A stretch of 36,789 bases of DNA, from positions 24,134 to 60,922 of the forward strand of contig JAUMWY010000002.1 in NCBI GenBank assembly GCA_030529385.1, read 5' to 3'. The DNA comes from Candidatus Saccharimonadota bacterium (lineage in GTDB: Bacteria; Patescibacteriota; Saccharimonadia; Saccharimonadales; Saccharimonadaceae). Below are positions 15,952 through 23,279 of the stretch, in pieces (position 1 is the stretch's first letter; every line of letters begins with the position of its first letter). The notes below the pieces were generated by a model. That model saw only the letters and a program-made list of their open reading frames with translations. It was not told where the DNA came from and searched no databases. Both the position numbers and the translations under genes were made by a program.

Positions 15952-18900
15952 TTACGCCACATCATGAAGCAAATCCGCCTCAAACGCCAGCATGCCCTTA
16001 TAGTCGGCCGAGTAGCCTGAAATGTCTGGCAAGTCCAGCGTCATAATGCGTCGCCAGACGGCGTCAATCAGCCGCGCAAACTCTGCTAGCTTCTCGTCCG
16101 AAAATTGCTCTTCAAGCGCCAGAATCTCGCCAGTCCGCGGATGTGGCTCGACGAACTGCAACCGACCGCCAGTAAACGCATAATTGCTGTAATCGCGCGA
16201 CTGCTTGATGAGCAGCTGATAAAACAGTAGCTGCTGACGGTATTTGTGAAGCTTGATTTTTTCGCTATCGGTACTGCCCTTCCAGCTTGGCGACGGCTTG
16301 CCAGTTTTATAATCCGTCACGAAGATGGTTTTGGCGGTAGTGTCAATGTCGGCCAGGTCGAGCGCGCCTGTCAGCCTTGCCTCGCCCAATACGACATTCT
16401 GAGCTGAGAAGTTCACCTCAGTGAGTTGTGACTGTTCAAATGAATCTTGCCGGGCATCCAAAAAGGCGTTGAGCGTGGCATGGCCTTTATCGGTGAGCGC
16501 GGCGAGATCATCGGCCGAGAGATGCTGCGCGGTGAGTTGGCGCGTAAAATAATCCAGCGTCGCCTGCCGTGGCGGCAAAGTACCATCAGCGCGCAGGCTG
16601 TCGTGGGTAAATTGCAGGGCGGCGTGAATGGCGGTGCCGTAGCCAGCCGAAGGGCTTTTGGCCTGCGGAAAGCGCAGTAGATTGTTCAGTAGAAAACTTT
16701 GCGGGCCGCCACGGGATACATCAAGGAAGTTGTTGAGGTGGGTGGCGGACAGTTTGTAGCGCTCCAGTGTCGGGGCGAGTACAGCGCGCAGGTCGGTAGT
16801 GATTGGCGCGGTCAGGCGGGCGCGCCAGTCGGTTTCTAAGAGTGCGGTGGCGGTCTGAATATCCAGCCCTGAGGCCTCGATTGGCGTGATGTCAGTCAGT
16901 GCGGCCGCCGCGTCGTCGGTGCTGAGAAAGCTGGCGATAAGCGTATCTTTGGCGTTGTGGTTGGTGGCGGCATACGAAATGCTGAGGGTGGTTTTGGCGC
17001 GCGTCATGGCAACAAAGAAGAGGCGCAGGCGTTCATCGTAATTCGCGCCAGCCGGTGCGAGCGGTAGATTGGCGGGGTATGAGATCAGGCGGCTTTTGCC
17101 TCTGGCTTTTTCACCCCAGCCAGCGTCGGTCGCGCCAATAATGAAGACATGCGGGAACTCGAGGCCTTTTGATTTGTGTGCTGTCATGAGGTGAACGGCG
17201 CCGGTGGTGGTATCGGCGCGCAGGCGGTTGACGCTTAGGCGGGCGTGCATGGTGCGGTGAAGGTCAATAAATTGCAGGAAATCTTTAAGGGCTGGCGCGT
17301 CGGTGTCGTAGTGGCTGCGCAGGGCGTCGCGGATGGTGCGCAGTGCCTCTAGCGCGGAGAGGTAGGCGTCAGGCTGCGCGGCAAGTCGCTCGGCACTAAA
17401 GAAATAGCCCGACAATGTTGGCACGCCGTCTGTCGCATCGGTCAGGCCGAGTAGTGCGTCAATTTGCTGTTCCAGCGGTGTCGTCTGTGTGGCGGCTGCG
17501 CGCGCCAACAACCACTGCGCCAGCGGCGTGAACACCGGCATAGCTAACATGGTTTCTAGCCATGACTGGCGGTTGCGATACGCCTGCAGGCTGAGCCGCC
17601 AGATATCTTCGGGTGCAAAGTGAAAGGCTGGCTGAGCGACCAATTCTGGCAGATATGCGTTGGCGGCATCGTGGTCGCTGTTGGCGATAGCTTGCACGGC
17701 GCGCGCGGTGACTTCCAGCGCCTTCACGACCGGTTGCGCCAAAGCGTCATCATGCCGCTCGTAATTGACAGCGATTCCCTCTTTTGCCAGGTACGGTAGC
17801 AGCTCAATCAGCTCATAATGGCGGCGCGCCAATACGGCGATAGCTTCAGCGGGCGTGCCATCGGCAATCAGGGCTGCAATCTGTTTGGCAACCCCTGCTT
17901 GCTCCTCGGGCGGTGTGGCGTATTGTCGCAGTGAAACTGCTGCGCCAGTATCTGGGGCGTGTGGCGTTAACTGCTTAGATAGCCCTTCTACGGTGCGTTC
18001 CAGCCGCTCCACGCCCTGAGTGATTACAGCGCGCGAGGCTGTTAGTACGGCGCTAGCGGAACGGTAGTTATCGGTCAGGACGATGATTGGTGGATTGTCG
18101 TATTGTTCGCGAAAACGCTGAATATTACCGATGTCGGCACCTTGAAAGCTAAAGATTGCTTGGTCATCATCACCCACTGCCATGACATTTGGCTCGCTAC
18201 CCTGCCCGGTGAGTTGGAATAATAATCGCAGCTGTGCCAGGTTGGTGTCCTGAAACTCGTCAATCATGATGAATTGATATTGCTCCTGCAGCGTGGCGCG
18301 CAGATCGGGGTGGGTGTCACAGGCTTGTAGCACTGACAAAATCATATCGTCGTAATCAAAACGTTTCGCTTCATGGAGCGCGGCGTTGTAGCGTTCATAC
18401 AGGTCAATGGTGGCGCGGAACTTCTCAAGCGCCAGCGCGTCTTTCAGGGTAGTAGCGCCGTCTGGCTGCTTGGCACACCACTGGTTTTTCCAGGCGGTGA
18501 TTGGTTTGGTGGAATTGTCGGCGATGGCATGTTGGGCGGCGTGTGCCAGGCTGAGGGTTATCACTTTGGCGTATGAAGTGATGGCGCTCGGCAATGCCTG
18601 TTGTGACATCTCGGCGGCGTACTCGGCCAGTGCGGCGAACTGCGGCAGAATGCTTTTGCTGATACGACCAGCAAACAGTTCGCTAATGCGCGGCGTAATC
18701 TCCGCCATAATTCGCTCATTATCATCAGCAATCTGACGCAGCTCGTTAGGGTTCAGGCCGCTTTGTTTGAACTCGGAAATAACGCTCATAGCATCACGAA
18801 GATAGGTGAATTCATCGCCATATTTCGTAGCTAGCGGACTATCCCACACGAGTTCATTAAACAATTGCTGCATTGTCTGGTGCTGCGTCAACTCATCCAT

Positions 18901-19239
18901 CGGCTTCATGTCGGCGCCACGGAAAAAATAGTCACGATGACGCGCGATAATATCGGTGCCAAAACTGTGAAAAGTATGGATTGCTACTTTGTAAGCGTCC
19001 TCACCGATGATATCGCGCAGCCGCGAGCGCATGTTGGCGGCGCCTGAATCGGTAAATGTCAGACATAAAATATTACTTGGCAGCGTGTCGGTTTGGCGCA
19101 AAATCTGCGCGGCGCGCATACTGAGCAGTTCGGTTTTGCCGGTGCCCGGTCCCGCCACCACCAGCAGCGGTCCATATACTGTGTCAACAGCACGGCGTTG
19201 ATTGTCATTCAGTTTGGCGTAGCGCGTTTCAAAAGTCAT
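15952..19239 (-). CDS. UvrD/Rep-type helicase with C-terminal RecB-like nuclease domain
   Basis: This 1095-aa superfamily 1A helicase shows the Q-motif region LNDNQRRAV, Walker A AGPGTGKT (residues 29-36), FTDSGAANMRSRL, DExx box IMIDEFQDTN, GDDDQAIFSFQGA (motif III), the later HLMTAHKSKGLEFPHVFI and FVAMTRAKTTL. The last ~230 residues carry TGALDLADI and FVTDYKTGK, the D...DxK core of a PD-(D/E)XK nuclease as in AddB/RecB. The combination suggests DNA end processing in recombination or repair. The frame is open to 19425, but ATG 19239 sits six bases after TACAAT and starts the conserved part, so it is chosen. No AddB/RecC partner is nearby. Confidence 0.92.
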   Translation of the reverse strand: MTFETRYAKLNDNQRRAVDTVYGPLLVVAGPGTGKTELLSMRAAQILRQTDTLPSNILCLTFTDSGAANMRSRLRDIIGEDAYKVAIHTFHSFGTDIIARHRDYFFRGADMKPMDELTQHQTMQQLFNELVWDSPLATKYGDEFTYLRDAMSVISEFKQSGLNPNELRQIADDNERIMAEITPRISELFAGRISKSILPQFAALAEYAAEMSQQALPSAITSYAKVITLSLAHAAQHAIADNSTKPITAWKNQWCAKQPDGATTLKDALALEKFRATIDLYERYNAALHEAKRFDYDDMILSVLQACDTHPDLRATLQEQYQFIMIDEFQDTNLAQLRLLFQLTGQGSEPNVMAVGDDDQAIFSFQGADIGNIQRFREQYDNPPIIVLTDNYRSASAVLTASRAVITQGVERLERTVEGLSKQLTPHAPDTGAAVSLRQYATPPEEQAGVAKQIAALIADGTPAEAIAVLARRHYELIELLPYLAKEGIAVNYERHDDALAQPVVKALEVTARAVQAIANSDHDAANAYLPELVAQPAFHFAPEDIWRLSLQAYRNRQSWLETMLAMPVFTPLAQWLLARAAATQTTPLEQQIDALLGLTDATDGVPTLSGYFFSAERLAAQPDAYLSALEALRTIRDALRSHYDTDAPALKDFLQFIDLHRTMHARLSVNRLRADTTTGAVHLMTAHKSKGLEFPHVFIIGATDAGWGEKARGKSRLISYPANLPLAPAGANYDERLRLFFVAMTRAKTTLSISYAATNHNAKDTLIASFLSTDDAAAALTDITPIEASGLDIQTATALLETDWRARLTAPITTDLRAVLAPTLERYKLSATHLNNFLDVSRGGPQSFLLNNLLRFPQAKSPSAGYGTAIHAALQFTHDSLRADGTLPPRQATLDYFTRQLTAQHLSADDLAALTDKGHATLNAFLDARQDSFEQSQLTEVNFSAQNVVLGEARLTGALDLADIDTTAKTIFVTDYKTGKPSPSWKGSTDSEKIKLHKYRQQLLFYQLLIKQSRDYSNYAFTGGRLQFVEPHPRTGEILALEEQFSDEKLAEFARLIDAVWRRIMTLDLPDISGYSADYKGMLAFEADLLHDVA

Positions 19240-19245
19240 GTATCC

Positions 19246-19274
19246 ATTGTAGAGGATATTATTTCTTTTGAGAA
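19246..19274 (-). promoter_or_regulatory. Promoter of the helicase-nuclease gene
   Basis: TTCTCA (19274-19269), 17-nt spacer, TACAAT (19251-19246), then six bases to ATG 19239. It is divergent from the poly-G promoter next to it. Confidence 0.6.
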
Positions 19275-19279
19275 ATGGG

Positions 19280-19310
19280 TTGACAAAAGGCTTTCGGGGG
19301 GGGGTACGAT
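19280..19310 (+). promoter_or_regulatory. Promoter with nine-G tract in its spacer
   Basis: TTGACA (19280-19285) and TACGAT (19305-19310) are separated by 19 nt, of which 19296-19304 are nine consecutive Gs. The spacer is two bases longer than optimal. Homopolymers placed like this are known phase-variation switches in other bacteria, because slippage changes spacer length and promoter strength. Confidence 0.6.
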
Positions 19311-19317
19311 AAGTGTG

Positions 19318-19396
19318 TTGCGTCGAGCCTGACGCAAAAATCCAGATAAGGCATCTGGTCGTCGAGGCTCCGCAAGAACCTTGACGATAGTCTCGT
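19318..19396 (+). promoter_or_regulatory. Structured 5' leader with potential pseudoknot
   Basis: TTGCGTC (19318-24) and GACGCAA (19331-37) form a perfect hairpin whose loop GAGCCT (19325-30) is complementary to AGGCTC (19365-70). CCAGAT/ATCTGG (19342-47/19353-58) lies between. Alternatively, TTGCG (19318-22) can pair with CGCAA (19371-75). A small ACGA/TCGT stem (19384-87/19393-96) abuts the Shine-Dalgarno. Mutually exclusive pairings next to a ribosome-binding site suggest an RNA regulator; I match it to no known riboswitch class. Confidence 0.5.
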
Positions 19397-19406
19397 AGGA
19401 GGAATC

Positions 19407-19748
19407 TTGAAGAAGATTGCGACACTCATGTCTGCTGGCGCCTTGGCGCTAACTGCTGTGATTGCGAACCCCGGCACGGCCCAGGCCCTGCCATATGATT
19501 GCTATGCCTATGTTACCACAGACCTGGCGGCGCATGCATCGTGTCGATCAGGGACTGGTTACTATCGTGTCGGTATGGGTTGCGCATCGGTATGGACGCT
19601 TGGCTACGGCTACACTCACTATAGCAACTGGGTGAAGGTTGGTGATTGGAAGGAGATTAAACTCAATTGCCCCTTTGGTAGCTGGAACTGGAAACCTGCC
19701 AATTACAATCACTATCCGGCTATGCTTGAGAAGCGAGACAGGATCTGA
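19407..19748 (+). CDS. Small secreted four-cysteine protein
   Basis: This 113-aa protein starts at TTG (19407) with AGGAGGA eight bases upstream. Residues 1-27 form a Sec signal peptide (KK, hydrophobic core, AQA cleavage). The mature ~86 residues hold Cys32, 46, 59 and 88, enough for two disulfides, and are rich in Tyr and Trp (SGTGYYRVGMGC, NWVKVGDWKEI, GSWNWKPANYN). The style resembles small secreted proteins of actinobacteria, the usual hosts of Saccharibacteria, but this is an impression and not a family assignment. Toxin, bacteriocin, adhesin or lectin-like roles are all open. It is controlled by a poly-G promoter and a structured leader. Confidence 0.75.
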   Translation: MKKIATLMSAGALALTAVIANPGTAQALPYDCYAYVTTDLAAHASCRSGTGYYRVGMGCASVWTLGYGYTHYSNWVKVGDWKEIKLNCPFGSWNWKPANYNHYPAMLEKRDRI

Positions 19749-19758
19749 TAGGTGACTA

Positions 19759-19801
19759 GTGCGCTTCGTCCAGATGGAGGTTTTCTCTGGACGAAGCGCA
19801 C
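19759..19801. terminator. Perfect 16-bp hairpin after the secreted protein gene
   Basis: GTGCGCTTCGTCCAGA (19759-74) and its exact complement (19786-801) flank an 11-nt loop. There is no U-tract, so it may block 3' exonucleases, separate expression of the two genes, or terminate without U's. Confidence 0.5.
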
Positions 19802-19838
19802 ATAATCCACTACTATATGAACAAGGGGGTATAAGGTG

Positions 19839-20189
19839 ATGACAAAGCCAAGAAAATTACATATTTTTTCAAAAACTAGCACAGCAGTGTGGGCTGCTTT
19901 ATTTGCAATAGTTTTGATTGCGATCGCGGCCGCTGGGCTTATGCGTCATAATTACGATTTAAACAACAGGCTGTATAATATTGAATTTGATAGTCGGCTT
20001 GTTGACCTTACTCATGAGGAGGAAAATCGCAGATTGGCTTTTTGCTTGAAGCACGATATTAAGGATTGCACGCCTGAGATGATCGCTGATTGGAATAGCT
20101 CACATAAAGATAACCAATTTTCTCTAAAGACACAGGAGCAGATATCTCGTGAACTGGCAGAGAGCCTGCCTCGTACATGGAGGCGATAA
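19839..20189 (+). CDS. Small single-TM protein
   Basis: This 116-aa protein has an N-terminal basic segment, one TM helix (AVWAALFAIVLIAIAAAGLM) and a hydrophilic, charged C-terminal ~75 residues containing CLKHDIKDC, which could form a disulfide if outside. AAGGGGG precedes ATG 19839; GTG at 19836 is also possible. It follows the secreted four-Cys protein by 90 nt and has no obvious promoter of its own, so co-transcription is plausible. An immunity or anchoring partner role is speculation. Base composition is more AT-rich than the flanking genes, suggesting accessory DNA. Confidence 0.6.
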   Translation: MTKPRKLHIFSKTSTAVWAALFAIVLIAIAAAGLMRHNYDLNNRLYNIEFDSRLVDLTHEEENRRLAFCLKHDIKDCTPEMIADWNSSHKDNQFSLKTQEQISRELAESLPRTWRR

Positions 20190-20296
20190 TCAAGGTTCAT
20201 GAGCGAGAAGTTATTGTTAGGATGACACAAAAGCCAATAGAGGCTAATCGTTTTGTGCTCTTTATATCAAAGACTCAAGAGAGCTAAACAATATCA

Positions 20297-20317
20297 GGCT
20301 GTTTGTAGAAAACAGCC
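20297..20317. terminator. Hairpin before the 161-aa gene
   Basis: GGCTGTTT (20297-304) and AAACAGCC (20310-17) form an 8-bp stem. It lacks a U-tract and sits directly upstream of the next promoter, so it probably bounds the preceding unit. Confidence 0.4.
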
Positions 20318-20325
20318 GCTGGTGA

Positions 20326-20334
20326 TGATATAAT
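20326..20334 (+). promoter_or_regulatory. Extended -10 promoter of the 161-aa gene
   Basis: TGATATAAT at 20326-20334, then AACCTC and ATG 20341, a leaderless layout. Confidence 0.65.
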
Positions 20335-20340
20335 AACCTC

Positions 20341-20826
20341 ATGAAATCAGTTGTCAGCACAGTGGCGTTGGAGCGCACGGTCCAGGAGCGCTTTGGTGTG
20401 GCGATTGATGTCGCCTCGGTGATTTTGCCACGAGCTGCCGTCAGTCATACGGCCACGGCCACGGTTTTTTTGACGAAGAAAAAACAGCTGATGGCGTATA
20501 TTGATGCGTCGGCGCCGTTGGTGTTGTCTGATGTGAAAAAGCTAGTCAGTCGGATGGGCTTGAGGGCGGAGCTGTATTTTCCACCAAAGGGCCAGCCGCA
20601 GTATTTTGATGAGATTGGCCGAGCGAAGTTTTTGACGGTATTTCCAGGGCGAACGCAGGTGTCGGCTGAAGATTTGGTGTTTTATCGGACGCTGGCGCCG
20701 TACAATCCAGCACTGGTGCTAATCGCCGAAGTGAAGAACGGTGAGATTTATCAATTTGATGCGGACGCGCGTGGCGGCTGGCGGGTTGGCGCTAAATTTG
20801 CCTATCGGCGGATTCGGACGAGTTAA
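20341..20826 (+). CDS. Uncharacterised 161-aa protein
   Basis: No family is recognised. The protein is soluble-looking, alpha/beta in pattern, with VALERTVQERFGVAIDVASVILP near the start, a basic KKKQLMAYIDAS segment, an aromatic QPQYFDEIGRAKFLTVFPGR stretch and a basic end (GWRVGAKFAYRRIRTS). Codon use is like the neighbours, and the ATG sits six bases behind a -10. It is followed after 29 nt by the P-type ATPase with its own Shine-Dalgarno, so the two are probably one operon. A regulatory or accessory role to the ATPase is possible but unsupported. Confidence 0.65.
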   Translation: MKSVVSTVALERTVQERFGVAIDVASVILPRAAVSHTATATVFLTKKKQLMAYIDASAPLVLSDVKKLVSRMGLRAELYFPPKGQPQYFDEIGRAKFLTVFPGRTQVSAEDLVFYRTLAPYNPALVLIAEVKNGEIYQFDADARGGWRVGAKFAYRRIRTS

Positions 20827-20855
20827 TGCCCTGGCGTGGGCGATAAAGGAGGGAT

Positions 20856-23234
20856 ATGCGGGATTATCTTGCTATTATTCGGCGTAATATATTGTCGCCC
20901 ATTGTGATTGCAATTTTTTTGTTGGCGGGGGCACTGTTGGTGGTGCGGGAGTATCGTGACGCGTGGTTTATTTCCTTTGTGATCGTGGTGAATTCGCTGA
21001 TTGGCATCATCCAAGAGGTGCGCGCTAAGCGGGTGCTGAGAAAGCTAGAGTTAATGAGCGCGCCGCGAGCGCGAGTGTTGCGAGATGGCGCGGAGATTGA
21101 TGTGCCATATGATCAGCTGGCGGTTGGCGATGAGATTCTGCTGAGGGCTGGCGATGAAGTGCCAGCGGATGCGGCGATACTCAGTGCGAAGGGTCTTGAA
21201 GTGAATGAGAGCATGTTGACCGGTGAATCAGTGGCGGTAGAAAAGGCGGCCGATGATACGGTATGGGCGGCGACGGCGGTGGTGGCTGGCGAAGCAACGG
21301 CGCGTGTGACGGCGGTCGGTGCGGCGACAAAAGCTGGAGCGATCAGCGCAGTGTTGAAGCGATACAAGCCAGAACTAACGCCATTACAGCGAGCGATCGC
21401 CCGAGCGATTACCCTGCTGACGTACGGTGCAGTGCTGATTGCGGCAACGATTTTTGTGGTGTACTGGTGGTCTGGTCATGACGCGGTGGCGATTTTGAAG
21501 ACGATTACCGCGGCGGCGGTGACGGTCGTGCCGGAAGGGCTGTTGTTGGCGTCGTCGTTGCTGTTGGCTTTTGGGTCGCTTCATTTGGCGCAGGCCAAGG
21601 TGTTGCCACAGAAATTATCGGCGATTGAGGCGATGGCGCTGCTGGATATGCTGGCGGTGGATAAAACCGGGACGTTGACCAGTGATGAGGTGGTGCTGGA
21701 GCGAGTGGTGGCGCTTGATGTGCCTATGTCAGCCAGTTCGGGCAGTGCTGACTCAGAAAATTCCGGAACCCGAGCGACCAAAGGAAGCCCGGCGTGTAGC
21801 TTTTCAGAGGCGGCACTGGCCGAGATGGCGGCGCTAGTGGCGCAAGAAACCAGCGGCGGCAACGTCACTGGTCAAGCGATTCTGGCGGCCGTTACACCGC
21901 CAAAACATGCTGATGTTCGTGAGGTGATGGCCTTTTCATCGGCGCGGAAGATGGCTGGCGTGCGTGCGGTTATTGATGGTCGGGTGCAAACAGTCATCAT
22001 GGGCGCGCCGGAGTTTGTCGCCAAACTAGCGCCAGTGTTACCGGCTACGCAGGCACAACTTGATGAGTGGACTGACCAGGGGTTGCGGGTGCTGCTGATG
22101 GCGGCGTTTGAGGACGAAACGACGCCGCTGAAGGACTTGCCTGACGGTAGCGGTGTGGCGGTTGGTGCGGTGGTGCTGAGCAATGCGCTGCGCGACGGCG
22201 TCATTGATACGGTCAAGTTTTTACAAGAACAAGGCGTGACGATCCGGGTGATTTCCGGCGATAATCCACGCACCGTGCAGCATATTGCCAAAGCCGCCGG
22301 CATTCATCGGCCGGATAAAGCGATTACGGGCGCGGCGCTGGCCAGCCTAACGCCGAAAGAGTTTGATAAGGCGGCCGATGACTATACGATTTTCGCGCGG
22401 GTGTTGCCGGAGCAAAAAGAACGGTTGATCGCTCGGTTTCGTAAGAGCGGCTTTTTCACTGGTATGGTGGGTGACGGCGTGAATGATGCGCTAGCGCTGA
22501 AAAAAGCCGACCTTGGCGTGGCGATGCATGCTGGTGCGCCGGCCTCGCGGCGGGTGGCCGACATTGTGCTGCTGAACAATTCCTTTACTTCCCTGCCGAT
22601 GGGTATGGTGCTGGGTAATCGGATTATGCAGGCTATCGAGGTGATCGCCACACTGTTCTTTCACAAGATTCTCTATGGGCTAGTGCTGCTGATTGGCACG
22701 CTGCTGGCTGGACTGACCTACCCGTACGCGCCGCGCCATATTACGTTTATGAATATGTTCTTGGTGACAATGCCGACGATTATGTGGACGCTATTTCCGC
22801 CGACGCCGCAGCATCGGGTAAATCCGCAGGCATTTTGGCGCGATACGCTGGGTGCGGTGGCGCCGATTGCGGTGCTGAGCGGGTTGACAGTGTTTGTGAG
22901 TTATGCGCTGATGCTGGCGGCACACCCTGATCAAGCCGGCGCTGTAGCGACGATGACAGTGCTTATCGCGACGGGCTTTGGTGTCTATCTGGTGTTCTTG
23001 GTTGGGCCGCTGCTGGGGTTAGCGCTGTCGCGTCGGGCGGTTGTGGCACGCGGGTTGTATGTGACGGCCGTGGCGTTGGTGGCGGGGCTGAGCTTTGTCG
23101 TGCCGCCGCTCAGGCAGTTCTTTGACTTTTCTGCAGTGGATGTAACATTGCTATGGCCAGCGGTAGCGATTATTGCGCCAGTTATGGCGGCACAGTGGAT
23201 GATTGCGCGGTTTGTTGGTCGGAAGTTTCGCTAA
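20856..23234 (+). CDS. P-type cation-transporting ATPase (CtpE-like)
   Basis: This 792-aa integral membrane pump has all P-type landmarks: actuator TGES (residues 122-125), VVPEGLL in the ion-binding helix (M4), phosphorylation loop D269-KTGTLT, and the hinge GDGVNDALALKKADLGVAM. The M4 wording VPEGL and overall order resemble mycobacterial CtpE, a Ca2+ transporter; the ion here is not certain. The N-terminus is short, starting almost directly at the first TM helix, and AAGGAGGG before ATG 20856 supports this start. A Ser/Ala/Gly-rich insert follows the phosphorylation site (about residues 290-315). A terminator hairpin follows the stop. Confidence 0.9.
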   Translation: MRDYLAIIRRNILSPIVIAIFLLAGALLVVREYRDAWFISFVIVVNSLIGIIQEVRAKRVLRKLELMSAPRARVLRDGAEIDVPYDQLAVGDEILLRAGDEVPADAAILSAKGLEVNESMLTGESVAVEKAADDTVWAATAVVAGEATARVTAVGAATKAGAISAVLKRYKPELTPLQRAIARAITLLTYGAVLIAATIFVVYWWSGHDAVAILKTITAAAVTVVPEGLLLASSLLLAFGSLHLAQAKVLPQKLSAIEAMALLDMLAVDKTGTLTSDEVVLERVVALDVPMSASSGSADSENSGTRATKGSPACSFSEAALAEMAALVAQETSGGNVTGQAILAAVTPPKHADVREVMAFSSARKMAGVRAVIDGRVQTVIMGAPEFVAKLAPVLPATQAQLDEWTDQGLRVLLMAAFEDETTPLKDLPDGSGVAVGAVVLSNALRDGVIDTVKFLQEQGVTIRVISGDNPRTVQHIAKAAGIHRPDKAITGAALASLTPKEFDKAADDYTIFARVLPEQKERLIARFRKSGFFTGMVGDGVNDALALKKADLGVAMHAGAPASRRVADIVLLNNSFTSLPMGMVLGNRIMQAIEVIATLFFHKILYGLVLLIGTLLAGLTYPYAPRHITFMNMFLVTMPTIMWTLFPPTPQHRVNPQAFWRDTLGAVAPIAVLSGLTVFVSYALMLAAHPDQAGAVATMTVLIATGFGVYLVFLVGPLLGLALSRRAVVARGLYVTAVALVAGLSFVVPPLRQFFDFSAVDVTLLWPAVAIIAPVMAAQWMIARFVGRKFR

Positions 23235-23258
23235 AAGAGACCGCTCCGCTCTTTTAGC
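23230..23258. terminator. Bidirectional terminator after the CtpE-like gene
   Basis: GCTAAAAGAG (23230-39) pairs with CTCTTTTAGC (23249-58), a perfect 10-bp stem with an A/T-rich outer half. It begins inside the ATPase stop codon and also serves the convergent methyltransferase gene. Confidence 0.65.
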
Positions 23259-23279
23259 AGGGCTGGTAGTGAATATAAC

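Noticed and set aside
19240-19425. 62-codon N-terminal extension of the helicase
   Set aside because: It crosses the helicase promoter and the oppositely directed secreted-protein promoter and leader. ATG 19239 fits better.
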